The position numbers were made by a program, and so were the translations under genes. Below, one piece after another: positions 48,869 through 59,965 of a stretch of DNA of 64,000 bases. The stretch is from Tenacibaculum sp. 190524A02b (GTDB lineage Bacteria > Bacteroidota > Bacteroidia > Flavobacteriales > Flavobacteriaceae), in assembly GCF_964036645.1 (NCBI RefSeq), contig NZ_OZ038525.1, forward strand, positions 620,001-684,000. Direction: 5' to 3'. The notes below the pieces were generated by a model that was not told where the DNA came from, made no database searches, and was given only the letters and a program-made list of their open reading frames with translations. How positions within the stretch are numbered: position 1 is the stretch's first letter; each line of letters starts with the position of its first letter.

Positions 48869-49570
48869 ATGAGCGTACCTGTTTTACAATTAGAAAATGC
48901 AGATATCTACCAAAGAGATAATTTGGTATTGTCTAAAGTTAATTTTACTCTAAATAAAGGAGATTTTTATTATTTAATAGGAAAGACAGGGAGTGGAAAA
49001 AGTAGCTTACTAAAAACGCTATATGGAGACTTACGTTTACAACGTGGATTAGGGAGTATTGTAGGTTTTGATTTAAAAAAAATGAAAGAAAAAGACATTC
49101 CTTTTTTAAGAAGAAAATTAGGAATCGTTTTTCAGGACTTTAAGTTGCTAAATGATAGAAATGTATTTGAAAATCTGGAGTTTGTTTTAAAAGCTACTGG
49201 ATGGAAGAATAAACAAGATATGAAGGATAAAATTCATCAAGTTCTTGATAAAGTAGGAATGAAAGAAAAATACTACAAAAAAACATTTGAACTTTCAGGA
49301 GGAGAGCAGCAACGTGTTGCCATTGCAAGAGCTTTATTGAATGATCCTGAATTAATTTTAGCCGATGAGCCAACTGGAAACTTAGATCCTAAAACTTCAC
49401 TAGAGGTAATGGAGCTTCTAAATGAAATTCATAAAAGTGGAAAAACTATTTTTATGGCAACGCATGACTATCAATTAATTGTTAAGTTTAAGCAAAATAC
49501 AGTAAAGTGTGAAGGTGGAGAATTGTTTGAAGTGGTACAACAACAGCAACCAACTACTCCTGAAAAATAG
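48869..49570 (+). CDS. ftsE: cell-division ABC transporter ATP-binding protein FtsE
   Basis: A 233-residue ATPase of the FtsE/LolD type. Walker [17 protein letters not shown] near 38-53, Q-loop [17 protein letters not shown] (the FtsE-like form), ABC signature [15 protein letters not shown] and Walker [13 protein letters not shown]. FtsE pairs with the membrane protein FtsX and activates cell-wall hydrolases during division; no ftsX is adjacent here. Its last 17 nt overlap the end of the convergent glycosyltransferase gene. Confidence 0.88.
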   Translation: MSVPVLQLENADIYQRDNLVLSKVNFTLNKGDFYYLIGKTGSGKSSLLKTLYGDLRLQRGLGSIVGFDLKKMKEKDIPFLRRKLGIVFQDFKLLNDRNVFENLEFVLKATGWKNKQDMKDKIHQVLDKVGMKEKYYKKTFELSGGEQQRVAIARALLNDPELILADEPTGNLDPKTSLEVMELLNEIHKSGKTIFMATHDYQLIVKFKQNTVKCEGGELFEVVQQQQPTTPEK

Positions 49571-50669
49571 TTTGGATTATTTTTTTGGCAGATTCTTTAG
49601 GGCTTAAACTCGTTAAGGTTTTATGTCTATTTTCTATTTCATCAACGGTAAACTCTTTGGTTAGTAACAGAGCAGTTTGCTGTAAAATTTGCTCTTTGGT
49701 ATTTGCTAATTTACATAAGTTTTCCAAACCAGTATCTTCAATCATAGGGGTATTTGCAATAACAAATCGCCCTTTGTATAAAGAATTAAGCAGTTTTAGT
49801 TTAATACCCGTTTTTTGAAAAGTAATTAACGTGTTAATATGTGCTTGTTTAAAAAGTATATTCAAGTCTTTTTGAGTAGGGATGTTTTTAAACGAGATAT
49901 TAGCATATTTTTTAATTTTATTTAAAATAGAACTTTCCCTATTACTACTAGCAATAATCAATTTAAAAGGACTTTCTTTATATACATCTATTAAAAAGTG
50001 AGCGGCTTTTATATTATCAGAAACTCGTAAATCACCATGGTATAATACAAACTCTTTATTTCTAGGAAGCATATTATTAGTTGTAGCTTCATGAAATGCT
50101 GGAATGTAAATTGATTTATTACCATAAACTTGGTGAAAATAGTCTTGTTCATGCGGAGCAATACTAAAAATCCCCAAAGCTTTGTGTAAATGCTTTTCAA
50201 ATAATTTTAATTTATAGCCTTCTACATAGAAAAAACACTTTTTAAACATATTTTTTTCACTTTTAGCCAAGCTATAAAAGTAAGTATGTTCAATATTATG
50301 AGTTCTTACATAGGTTTTATTATTGGTAACAAAAGGAAGTGACTCACAGCAGTGAAGCCCTTCGTAAATAATAGGGAAGGGGTTTTCTGAAAGTCTTTGT
50401 AAAAGTGTAGCACTTGTTCTACTTTTTATCCTATAAGGAAGCTTTGAAAAGAGCGCAGAAAGTGGATTATTTCTTTTATAATAAAACACTTGAGAACAAT
50501 ATTTTGTTACTTCAATATCTGATTGCTTATTTTTTGTAGCAAAAACATGTAGTTGAATATCAACACCTAAATCTGATAGTGCTTTTATTTTATAAAACAC
50601 ATCAATGACACCACCATATTTAGGAGGATATGGGTTGTCAAAAGAAATTATATGAAGGTTTTTGCTCAT
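49554..50669 (-). CDS. glycosyltransferase (GT4-like)
   Basis: A 371-residue GT-B type protein. N-terminal HIISFDNPYPPKYGGVIDVF is the glycine-rich loop of GT4 enzymes, and VLYHGDLRVSDNIKAAHFLI begins the C-terminal nucleotide-sugar domain; NTPMIEDTGLENLCKLA is near the end. No membrane helix. It transfers a sugar to an unknown acceptor, probably in surface polysaccharide or glycan synthesis. It is the first of three glycan-like genes here and diverges from the 2OG oxygenase gene. Confidence 0.78.
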   Translation of the reverse strand: MSKNLHIISFDNPYPPKYGGVIDVFYKIKALSDLGVDIQLHVFATKNKQSDIEVTKYCSQVFYYKRNNPLSALFSKLPYRIKSRTSATLLQRLSENPFPIIYEGLHCCESLPFVTNNKTYVRTHNIEHTYFYSLAKSEKNMFKKCFFYVEGYKLKLFEKHLHKALGIFSIAPHEQDYFHQVYGNKSIYIPAFHEATTNNMLPRNKEFVLYHGDLRVSDNIKAAHFLIDVYKESPFKLIIASSNRESSILNKIKKYANISFKNIPTQKDLNILFKQAHINTLITFQKTGIKLKLLNSLYKGRFVIANTPMIEDTGLENLCKLANTKEQILQQTALLLTKEFTVDEIENRHKTLTSLSPKESAKKIIQTIFQE

Positions 50670-50736
50670 GGATATAACAAAAATAGATTTTAAAAGTTAA
50701 AATGAATATATTTAACCACAATTAATACGCATTATT

Positions 50737-51555
50737 TTGCAACGAACGGAAATAGCCGATTTAATTTACGATAAATTAAAGGAGAACCAAGAATTATTAA
50801 CTAGTCAGTTTGCAGCATCTAAAGATACAATTGGGTATTTTTTTATTGATGACTTATTACCAGTTGAATTGGTTCAGGTAGTATATGCAGTTTTTCCAAA
50901 AATAGGAGAGAAGCACGTTGTAGAAAGAAAGGATATTAGAGAGTTTAAGCATATTGCGTACCAAATGAATAAGTATAATACTTTGTTAGAAGAACTTATT
51001 TATGCTTTTCAAGATAAAAAGGTAGTGAAAATAGTCGGTGAAATATGCGGAAAGTTAGATATGTTACCTGATGAATTTTTATATGCTGGAGGTTTGTCTT
51101 TAATGGGGAAAGAGAATTATTTACATCCACATTTAGATAATTCACATGATAAGGATAGAAATAGATGGAGAGCTGTTAATTTGTTGTATTACGTAACACC
51201 AGAATGGGAAATAAATAATGGTGGAAATTTAGAGTTATGGCCCAATGGAATAAGTAAAGATCCATTAACCATAATTAGCAAGTTTAATAGACTAGTTGTA
51301 ATGGCTACACATCAAAATTCATGGCATTCAGTAAGCAAGGTTAAAGGAGAAGCTGTTCGTTGTTGTGTATCTAACTATTACTTTAGTGACACACCAGTAT
51401 TACCAACAGATACTTTTCATGTGACTACGTTTAGAGTTGGTTCTAAAAATCGTAAGTTAGATTTGGTTTTAAAATCAGATAATTTATTAAGAAAAACGGT
51501 ACGGAAAATCTTTAAAAAAGGGATTAGAGAAAACCCTCATCAATATAAAAAATAG
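50737..51555 (+). CDS. 2-oxoglutarate/Fe(II)-dependent oxygenase
   Basis: A 272-residue protein read from a TTG at 50737, the only start near the conserved region. Iron-binding HLDNSHDKDRNRWRAVNLLY (His-x-Asp), NNGGNLELWPNG, and the distal His in HQNSWHSVSKVKGEAVRCCV with the 2-oxoglutarate Arg identify a prolyl-4-hydroxylase-like double-stranded beta-helix. IGYFFIDDLLPVELVQVVYA at the start is the usual opening of the family. It lies between two glycosyltransferase genes and its stop is 2 nt from the next, convergent gene. It may hydroxylate a glycan, lipid or protein; unproved. Confidence 0.82.
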   Translation: MQRTEIADLIYDKLKENQELLTSQFAASKDTIGYFFIDDLLPVELVQVVYAVFPKIGEKHVVERKDIREFKHIAYQMNKYNTLLEELIYAFQDKKVVKIVGEICGKLDMLPDEFLYAGGLSLMGKENYLHPHLDNSHDKDRNRWRAVNLLYYVTPEWEINNGGNLELWPNGISKDPLTIISKFNRLVVMATHQNSWHSVSKVKGEAVRCCVSNYYFSDTPVLPTDTFHVTTFRVGSKNRKLDLVLKSDNLLRKTVRKIFKKGIRENPHQYKK

Positions 51556-51557
51556 TG

Positions 51558-52643
51558 CTATTTCAAGTTGTTAAGTATATTTTTTAAAACAATTTCTTCA
51601 TTTTCCCAAATAAGCTCATTTTTTGCTTTCTTCAAGTTGTTTGAATAGTTTTCATTTGTGATAGATTCAATTTGTTTTGCTATTGATTCAGGAGTTCTAT
51701 CTATGACAACTTGTCCAATAGTATAGGAGGAAACTATATTTCGCATTTCAGGAAGATCCGATGTAATAACAGGGATTTCAGCTTGAATATAATCAAAAAG
51801 CTTATTAGGTAATGAATAGCGGTAGCTTAGGCCCAAATCTTCTTCTAGGCTCATACCTAAATCAGCTAAAGGAGTTATTTTTTTTAGGTCTTTAGGTGAG
51901 AGTCTACCCAAAAAGAAAACGCTATTATTTAAGTTCTTTTCATTAACTAATGTTTTAATTTCATTTATAACATCACCAACACCAGCAATCACAAAAATAA
52001 AACCTTTTAAATAGTGCATGGAATTTACCATTAACTCAATGCCTCTGCCTAGATTTACAGCACCTTGATAAATAATTATTTTTTTATTTTGTGTATCAAA
52101 AGGAAATACACCTTTTTGTACTTCCTTTTTTACAGGAACATTTCTCAGTACTTTAAAATCTGTCTCATATTTATCATTATAAAAATCAGCAATACTTTGA
52201 CTTACCGTTAAGCAATTCTTTAATTTAGGTAAAATAATGCTTTCAAGCTTTTCCCACACTTTTTTTACGAAGGGTCTTTGAATCAATTCTGGAATTTCGG
52301 GGAATAACTCATGACTATCATATATAAGTTGTTTTCTTTGGAGTTTACTTATTATAAAGTTAGGAAGTAAAGTGTCTAAGTCATTGGAAAAAAGAAGGTC
52401 TTTTTTAGTGAAAAGTAAAAATAATAATAAACGGATATTATATTCAGCATAGAATAAAAACCCATTATTAAACAGAAGGTTAAATCGTTTTGTTTTGTAT
52501 TTTCTATTCAGAAGCTTACTTGTTGGTAATTTTCTACCAATAAGAAGAATTTCATATCCTAAATTATGTAAAGTATTACAAACTTTAGCTACACGTTGGT
52601 CAGTAGTAATATCGTTAGTTACTGAAACTATAATTTTTTTCAA
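51558..52643 (-). CDS. glycosyltransferase family 4-like protein
   Basis: A 361-residue protein started at TTG 52643 (LKKIIVSVTNDITTDQRVAK); the open frame continues to 52769, but that part crosses two hairpins and encodes no sensible N-terminus. DITTDQRVAKVCNTLHNLGY is the N-terminal loop of a GT4-like clan; IIYQGAVNLGRGIELMVNSM and GLSYRYSLPNKLFDYIQAEI with the EIP motif are the donor-binding half. Likely surface-glycan synthesis, next to the oxygenase and another glycosyltransferase. Confidence 0.8.
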   Translation of the reverse strand: MKKIIVSVTNDITTDQRVAKVCNTLHNLGYEILLIGRKLPTSKLLNRKYKTKRFNLLFNNGFLFYAEYNIRLLLFLLFTKKDLLFSNDLDTLLPNFIISKLQRKQLIYDSHELFPEIPELIQRPFVKKVWEKLESIILPKLKNCLTVSQSIADFYNDKYETDFKVLRNVPVKKEVQKGVFPFDTQNKKIIIYQGAVNLGRGIELMVNSMHYLKGFIFVIAGVGDVINEIKTLVNEKNLNNSVFFLGRLSPKDLKKITPLADLGMSLEEDLGLSYRYSLPNKLFDYIQAEIPVITSDLPEMRNIVSSYTIGQVVIDRTPESIAKQIESITNENYSNNLKKAKNELIWENEEIVLKNILNNLK

Positions 52644-52681
52644 GGAAAAAACATTTAAGGGATGAAAGATAAAAAACAAAA

Positions 52682-52703
52682 CCCACTTCAAAAAAGAAGT
52701 GGG
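52682..52703 (-). terminator. terminator-like hairpin just ahead of the GT4 gene
   Basis: On the minus strand CCCACTTC / GAAGTGGG with a 6-T loop, followed by TTTTGTTTTTT. It lies 39 nt upstream of the start of the glycosyltransferase gene. Confidence 0.7.
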
Positions 52704-52729
52704 AAAATTGCTATGAAAAACTATGAAAA

Positions 52730-52750
52730 AGAAACATAAGATATGTTTCT
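52730..52750 (-). terminator. second hairpin in the mdh-GT4 gap
   Basis: On the minus strand AGAAACATA / TATGTTTCT with a 3-nt loop, followed by TTTTC. One of three stacked hairpins in this gap. Confidence 0.5.
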
Positions 52751-52819
52751 CTAATATTAAGACGTGCAATTCTCCATTTTCTTACATTGGCATAAGAGTT
52801 TTAACACTTTTTAAGAAAT

Positions 52820-52848
52820 AACCCGAATAATATAAGATTATTCGGGTT
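52820..52848 (-). terminator. intrinsic terminator of mdh
   Basis: Perfect 12-bp stem AACCCGAATAAT / ATTATTCGGGTT with a 5-nt loop, 28 nt after the mdh stop on the minus strand. The tail is only moderately T-rich. Confidence 0.7.
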
Positions 52849-52876
52849 AGAAAATATGCTTTTAAGATCTGAAAAA

Positions 52877-53803
52877 TTAGAAAGATAACGCTTCGTTATT
52901 TTTCTTTACAGCATCAGCAGAAGCTGATAAATGCTCTTTTTCAGCATCGCTTAAGTTAATTTCAACGATTTTTTCAATACCGTTTTTACCTAATACAACA
53001 GGAACACCAATACATAAACCAGATAAACCATATTCACCATCTAATAAAGCAGAACAAGGGAAAATCTTTTTAGTATCGCAAGCAATTGCTTGAACCATTC
53101 CTGATACAGCAGCACCAGGAGCATACCAAGCAGAAGTACCTAATAAACCAGTTAATGTTGCTCCACCAACTTTAGTATCTTGCTTAACTTGTTCTAATCT
53201 TTCTTCAGATAAAAATTCTGATACAGGAACAGAGTTTCTAGTAGCTAAACGAGTTAAAGGAACCATTCCTTTGTCAGAGTGTCCACCAATAACCATTCCG
53301 TCAACGTCAGAAATAGGAGCTTCTAAAGCTTCAGCTAAACGATATTTGAAACGAGCAGAATCTAATGCTCCACCCATACCAATAATTCTATTTTTTGGTA
53401 AACCAGTAGCCTTATGGACTAGATAAGTCATTGTATCCATTGGATTAGATACTACAATAATAATAGTATTAGGAGAATGCTCAATTAAACTAGCAGCAAC
53501 AGATTTTACAATTCCTGCATTAATACCTAATAATTCATCACGAGACATTCCTGGCTTACGAGCAATTCCAGAAGTAATTACACAGATGTCAGAACCAGCA
53601 GTTTTGCTATAATCTCCTGTAGTTCCTGTAATTTTAGTATCAAAGTTATTTAAAGAAGCAGTTTGCATTAAGTCCATTGCTTTACCTTCAGCAAAACCTT
53701 CTTTAATATCTACTAAAACAACTTCAGAAGCGAAATCTTTAATAGCAATGTACTCAGCACAACTTGCGCCTACAGCACCTGCTCCTACAACCGTTACTTT
53801 CAT
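52877..53803 (-). CDS. mdh: malate dehydrogenase
   Basis: A 308-residue NAD-dependent malate dehydrogenase of the LDH-like type. NAD-binding MKVTVVGAGAVGASCAEYIA at the N-terminus, SGIARKPGMSRDELL (substrate-specificity loop with Arg pair), VVSNPMDTMTYLVHKATGLP, GGALDSARFKYRLAEAL and MVIGGHSDKGMVPL with the catalytic His. It interconverts malate and oxaloacetate in the citric-acid cycle. Single gene with its own terminator. Confidence 0.95.
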   Translation of the reverse strand: MKVTVVGAGAVGASCAEYIAIKDFASEVVLVDIKEGFAEGKAMDLMQTASLNNFDTKITGTTGDYSKTAGSDICVITSGIARKPGMSRDELLGINAGIVKSVAASLIEHSPNTIIIVVSNPMDTMTYLVHKATGLPKNRIIGMGGALDSARFKYRLAEALEAPISDVDGMVIGGHSDKGMVPLTRLATRNSVPVSEFLSEERLEQVKQDTKVGGATLTGLLGTSAWYAPGAAVSGMVQAIACDTKKIFPCSALLDGEYGLSGLCIGVPVVLGKNGIEKIVEINLSDAEKEHLSASADAVKKNNEALSF

Positions 53804-53875
53804 TTTTATATATTTTTTTATTGAAAATTATTAATAAGATGCACAAAAATAGCGATTTGAATATGGATAAAAAAG

Positions 53876-53907
53876 GAAAACCTTCTTGAAATTTCAAGAA
53901 GGTTTTC
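53876..53907 (-). terminator. intrinsic terminator of the DUF6588 gene
   Basis: Perfect 16-bp inverted repeat GAAAACCTTCTTGAAA and its mirror, followed on the minus strand by CTTTTTTATC. It lies 34 nt past the stop of the minus-strand gene. Confidence 0.82.
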
Positions 53908-53941
53908 TAGTGTTTTATATAATGTATTTAATACTAATTTT

Positions 53942-54985
53942 TTATCTGAAACTAAAAGCAATACCAGCATTAAGAGTGTTGTATTCTTGTAATGTGTAAC
54001 TACCAAATAGTTTAAAGAAACCTAAGCTTAACCTAGTTCCAATAGTAGTATTAAAACTACCAGTTTTGTTTTTAATTGATAGCGGATTGGTAATAGTTTC
54101 TTGAATTGAAGGAGCAGCTGGAATGCTCGATTGATAAGAAAGTGTATAACTTCCAACCATTCCTAATGATGTACTTCCTCCGTTATATCCAATACCTCCA
54201 TATATATTAATGATAGGGAAATTTAAAGAGGCTATTGCTTGTATAGAGTATGCGTTTAAATCAAATTCAGCAGCAGCATTTTGAGTACTAACACTTACAG
54301 TATTTCTATTTTCTATTAAATAATCGGCACTCATATTAGTATAAGAAGCTAATAAAGATACATGCAAAGGTGTTTTGTCCATTGGCCCAAACCAGTCTGT
54401 AATTTCTTTTTTCAACCCTATACCAAAAAGGCCAGCTTTTACATCATCAAATTTTAGTTTTGGTACATAACGAAGCATAGCTTCAAGCTTAAAAGGAAGC
54501 CCTAAGCCAACTTGAATTACTGGAGCAGCAACAGCATTGGCAGGAAGATCTTCTTTTACACCTTTAGGAAGCGCAAAATCGGCTTCACCAATTTCATTTC
54601 CTTGATTGTCACGAAGTGTGAATTTTACTTCTGCGGGAGTTATAGATTGGCTACCAGCTACAGTTGGAGAAGTAGCAACAGCATTAGTAATATTAGAGTT
54701 ACTAGATAGGTTCAGTGCAGCTAAATTAAAAATTTCATCTTTTTCAGGTATAAAGGAAACATTAGCACCTATAGTGATATCAAAACCAAGTTTTTTATGA
54801 ACCTTAGCAGTATGATACCAGCCTCCGTTTATACTGTAAATTAACCCTTTCATAGCTGGGTTTAAATAGGCTTCAGTAAGCTTTTCAGCATCCCCTTTTG
54901 CTAAGATAATATTTTCTAATTCTTGAGCTTTTGAACTAATTGTTATAAAAAAAACGGAAAAAATAAACGTTATAGCTTTTTTCAT
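53942..54985 (-). CDS. DUF6588 family exported protein
   Basis: A 347-residue protein from the ATG at 54985, which opens the signal peptide MKKAITFIFSVFFITISSKA; the longer frame is disregarded. LENIILAKGDAEKLTEAYLN, PAMKGLIYSINGGWYHTAKV and LGFDITIGANVSFIP are what I recall of DUF6588. Alternating strands and a final Phe-Arg suggest an outer-membrane beta-barrel. Function unknown. Between mdh and gyrB, with its own terminator. Confidence 0.75.
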   Translation of the reverse strand: MKKAITFIFSVFFITISSKAQELENIILAKGDAEKLTEAYLNPAMKGLIYSINGGWYHTAKVHKKLGFDITIGANVSFIPEKDEIFNLAALNLSSNSNITNAVATSPTVAGSQSITPAEVKFTLRDNQGNEIGEADFALPKGVKEDLPANAVAAPVIQVGLGLPFKLEAMLRYVPKLKFDDVKAGLFGIGLKKEITDWFGPMDKTPLHVSLLASYTNMSADYLIENRNTVSVSTQNAAAEFDLNAYSIQAIASLNFPIINIYGGIGYNGGSTSLGMVGSYTLSYQSSIPAAPSIQETITNPLSIKNKTGSFNTTIGTRLSLGFFKLFGSYTLQEYNTLNAGIAFSFR

Positions 54986-55083
54986 TTCGAGTAAAGGTTT
55001 AGTTATACTCAAAGCTAACAAAAACTTTTTAGGTTTAAAAGAATCTAAAAGATATTTAATCTAATATTTTAATGATTATCAAT

Positions 55084-55119
55084 AAAAAAGGAGCTATAAA
55101 TCAAATTATAACTCCTTTT
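55084..55119 (-). terminator. intrinsic terminator of gyrB
   Basis: AAAAAGGAG...CTCCTTTTT with inner TATAA / TTATA pairing, 21-56 nt beyond the gyrB stop on the minus strand and followed there by a T-run (TTTTTTATTG). Confidence 0.75.
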
Positions 55120-55139
55120 TACTTTTTTATAGTATGTTT

Positions 55140-57089
<1,950 letters not shown>

Positions 57090-57181
57090 TTAATTAAAAT
57101 TTTAGTTATTAAAAAAATCATCAAAAGTTCAAAAAATGATATACAAAGAACTATATGAAAATGATGATTACCCCCAAAAAA

Positions 57182-57218
57182 ATAATCGCAATAAGCGATT
57201 ATGATTTCTACAAATTTA
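57182..57218 (-). promoter_or_regulatory. gyrB promoter -7 element and leader inverted repeat
   Basis: On the minus strand TAAATTTG (57211-57218) is a perfect -7 element about 135 nt before gyrB. Just downstream of the predicted start lies a perfect inverted repeat ATAATCGC-aataa-GCGATTAT (57182-57202), placed to act as an operator or an mRNA hairpin. Confidence 0.5.
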
Positions 57219-57573
57219 CATTTTTTTAATGTTAAAATAAAGTTTTTTAGAGGTTTTTGTTGTAAAAGTAAATAAAAAAGGTTTTGGGTAAAAGTGTCTC
57301 AAAATGCTTAAAAAGTACCTTATAGTGAGTTTTGTTCTTTTTTATAAAAGTATTTAATAGTGTGTTTTGTGAAAAGGCTTTAAAAAGGTTAAAATTAACT
57401 TTGGTAAATTCATAAAATTAATGAAAAACGTCATGTTATAATTTATAAATGGTAAAAAAATAATTTTATTATCGTTATTATTGAATTGTTTGTCTTTTTT
57501 GTGTTTTAGTGTTTATTTTTAAGTTAAGTTTTGTTTTTTTATGGTTAATATTTAAAAAATTAACATTTTTTTA
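57219..57573. other. AT-rich intergenic stretch upstream of the DUF3103 gene
   Basis: No gene or RNA could be recognised. Very T-rich on the plus strand; it separates the gyrB promoter from the DUF3103 promoter. Confidence 0.5.
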
Positions 57574-57601
57574 TTGTTTTGTTGTGTTTTTTGTATGTTT
57601 G
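57574..57601 (+). promoter_or_regulatory. promoter of the DUF3103 lipoprotein gene
   Basis: TTG at 57574-57576 and TATGTTTG at 57594-57601 (17 nt apart) match the flavobacterial -33/-7 pattern; the ATG lies 40 nt downstream at 57642. Confidence 0.6.
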
Positions 57602-57641
57602 CTTGCAAGTTTAATTATTAACCAAATTAAAAATTTTAAAA

Positions 57642-58823
57642 ATGAGAATCCCTCGTATTCTATTAAAGCTAATCTTAGCCTCTATGTTAATTACAAGTTG
57701 TAATTCATCAGATGATTTAACAACTAACAATCAAAACTCAACTACTGTTTTATCTCCAAACTTGGTAGATAAAAAAGAAGTAGCTTTTCAATTTATTGAC
57801 TTGATGAGAAATCAAGATTTTAAAAAAACTACATTAGATCTTTTGTCAAATCAGAAACCTAGTGTAGCAATGACAACAATTTTAGAGAAAACATCATCTT
57901 TTGTTTCTGAAACTTCTTCCTTTAAAAGTTTATCAACTAAAACTAATAATTTAGAAAGGAAAGCTGCAAAAGGAGAAAACGCTGATAAAATTGAAATTTT
58001 GGAAGTTTGGATGCATAACGCAAATAAAAAAATAAATTCTAAAGATTTGTTATTCTCTTTTGAACCTGAAGGGGATGAGAAAGATTGGAAGGTTATAGAG
58101 GCGTTTACTATGAACAAAGAAGTTGTTTATTTAGATCCTAAAAAAGCCCCAGAACAATCAGTTATTGTTATTGAAACTAATGGTTTTGAAACTTTAAAAA
58201 GAGAAGTTGAGTATATGAATAAATATTTAAGAGAAGAAGGTGTTCAAAATGCTCGATTTGAGAACTCTAAGATGGATTTGAATGCTAATTCTGCTAAAAA
58301 TGAAGGCTTAGTAACTACAAAGTTAGATAAAATTCGTTTAAATGACGATGAGGAACCATGGATAAGTGGAGCTGCTGAAGTGTATGCAATTACTTCTGGA
58401 ATTAAGGATGAAGAAAATAGACCAGAAATTAAGGTAATTCCAATGTACTACTTAGATCATGAAGATAGAGATTATTATCCAAACCAAATATTATTATTTT
58501 GGGATGATTATAAGTATCAAGCAGCAAACATACAGTTATTTGAAAAAGATGATAATGTAAATTACAAAAGTTTAGTATCTACTATTGTTAATGGTGTTTT
58601 TCAAATAATAGGAACGGTTGCAACTCAGCCATGGGTAAACGCTTTAGGACAAGTTGCTGGCGCAATTATTCAAGCTATGCCAGATAGTTGGTATACAAAT
58701 GATGATGATTATGTAGATTCTTTTTATACTATAGAAAAATATAAAAATTATACGAACTATTATGGAGCAAGAGGTAATGCTAAAGTTAACTTATCTCATT
58801 ACTTAGTAGCAGTGAATAAATAA
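57642..58823 (+). CDS. DUF3103 family lipoprotein
   Basis: A 393-residue lipoprotein: signal LLKLILASMLITSCNSSDDL with lipobox Cys at residue 20. EILEVWMHNANKK, SVIVIETNGFE, VIPMYYLDHEDRDYYPNQIL and LFWDDYKYQAANIQLFEKDD are what I recall of DUF3103. The C-terminal 100 residues contain a small hydrophobic Gly/Ala stretch (LGQVAGAIIQAMPDSW). Function unknown; it has its own promoter and terminator and is a single-gene unit. Confidence 0.78.
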   Translation: MRIPRILLKLILASMLITSCNSSDDLTTNNQNSTTVLSPNLVDKKEVAFQFIDLMRNQDFKKTTLDLLSNQKPSVAMTTILEKTSSFVSETSSFKSLSTKTNNLERKAAKGENADKIEILEVWMHNANKKINSKDLLFSFEPEGDEKDWKVIEAFTMNKEVVYLDPKKAPEQSVIVIETNGFETLKREVEYMNKYLREEGVQNARFENSKMDLNANSAKNEGLVTTKLDKIRLNDDEEPWISGAAEVYAITSGIKDEENRPEIKVIPMYYLDHEDRDYYPNQILLFWDDYKYQAANIQLFEKDDNVNYKSLVSTIVNGVFQIIGTVATQPWVNALGQVAGAIIQAMPDSWYTNDDDYVDSFYTIEKYKNYTNYYGARGNAKVNLSHYLVAVNK

Positions 58824-58842
58824 GAGTTAATTTAATAAAAAT

Positions 58843-58877
58843 AAAATAGGTCTTTCGATAATTGAAAGACCTATTTT
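58843..58877. terminator. bidirectional intrinsic terminator
   Basis: Perfect 14-bp arms AAAATAGGTCTTTC / GAAAGACCTATTTT with a 7-nt loop between the convergent DUF3103 and endonuclease genes; T-runs on both strands. Confidence 0.85.
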
Positions 58878-58897
58878 TTATAGATAGATTTGCATTA

Positions 58898-59947
58898 TTA
58901 TTGAATAATAATCTTTTTTGTCATACTTGAATTTCTATTAGCTATTTTTAATAAGTAAATTCCTTTAGTCAAGTTATTTATACTAATCAAACCGTTTTTA
59001 GAAATTGGATTTTTTACGTTGTAAACCGTTTTACCTAAAATAGAATATAAAGTTACCTCTTGTATTTTTAGGTTGTCATTTACTTTGATGAAAACTTTTT
59101 TAATAGAAGAAGGATTAGGGAATATTTTGGTTTCCAATAGAGAGTTTTCATTTATATTAGCTGTAGCCCATCTATTTTCGGCAACTGGACCACCCCAAAT
59201 TTGTGTAGCTAAATTAGGATTGTCAATAAAAGGATTACGGTTACCTTGAGCAGCTGAGTTAGAAGTGTTTTCATGATAAGTATTCCTAGCATCTTCAATA
59301 CTTGAAACAGGATCATCAGCATTCCATTGTAATAGTAAATCAATCATATTACTATCTACAGAATTAGTAGTACCTATAGCTACATTTTTAGGTAAACATT
59401 GATTTCCATAACGTAAATACATATATAGCATCATTCTAGCGACATCACCTTTCCATTCATCTCCAGGATACCAACCACCAGAAGAATCACCAGAGTTACC
59501 AGAGCCTGAAGCGAATTTTTTACTACCTCTCTTTCCATTATGTTGAACATCAGAAGGGCGTAAATGATGTGCATCTGCACCTGCTCCAGAAGTACCTAAG
59601 TTTGGATTTCCAAGACTTTTTGGGTACGTATGTTCACGATTCCAGTCTCCAGTACTACCTCCATTTTCATTAATACCTCGAGTTCTAGCTGTAGTACCAG
59701 TACTACTATATCCATAAATTAAGAGAACTTCATTGCTATTATCAGGGTTTACATCGGTGGCTTTACATGCATCCCATACTTGACTATATGATAAAGTTCT
59801 AGTGTGTGTGTTAACTATTTTCGTGGCTAACTCATCTTTTAGAGTTAACCCAGATTTAGTTAAATCAACATCATTATAATAATTCTGCTGTGAAAAAATA
59901 GCATAACTACCTATGAATAATAATAAGGAAAGTAGTTTTTTTACCAT
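58898..59947 (-). CDS. secreted endonuclease I with T9SS sorting domain
   Basis: A 349-residue nuclease. Signal peptide KKLLSLLLFIGSYAIFSQQN, then the endonuclease I fold: NREHTYPKSLGNPN, ADAHHLRPSDVQHNGKRGSK, DEWKGDVARMMLYMYLRYGN, with the His/Asn residues of the beta-beta-alpha metal site. Residues about 270-349 are a type IX secretion sorting domain (TKIFPNPSSIKKVFIKVND, LTKGIYLLKIANRNSSMTKK), so it is exported across the outer membrane. It likely degrades extracellular DNA or RNA for nutrients. Confidence 0.93.
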   Translation of the reverse strand: MVKKLLSLLLFIGSYAIFSQQNYYNDVDLTKSGLTLKDELATKIVNTHTRTLSYSQVWDACKATDVNPDNSNEVLLIYGYSSTGTTARTRGINENGGSTGDWNREHTYPKSLGNPNLGTSGAGADAHHLRPSDVQHNGKRGSKKFASGSGNSGDSSGGWYPGDEWKGDVARMMLYMYLRYGNQCLPKNVAIGTTNSVDSNMIDLLLQWNADDPVSSIEDARNTYHENTSNSAAQGNRNPFIDNPNLATQIWGGPVAENRWATANINENSLLETKIFPNPSSIKKVFIKVNDNLKIQEVTLYSILGKTVYNVKNPISKNGLISINNLTKGIYLLKIANRNSSMTKKIIIQ

Positions 59948-59965
59948 TTGAAAATATTTAAAGGG

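Noticed and set aside
52644..52769. N-terminal extension of the GT4 gene up to 52769
   Set aside because: It crosses two terminator-like hairpins and encodes a hydrophobic stretch not matching the GT4 start; TTG at 52643 begins exactly at the domain.
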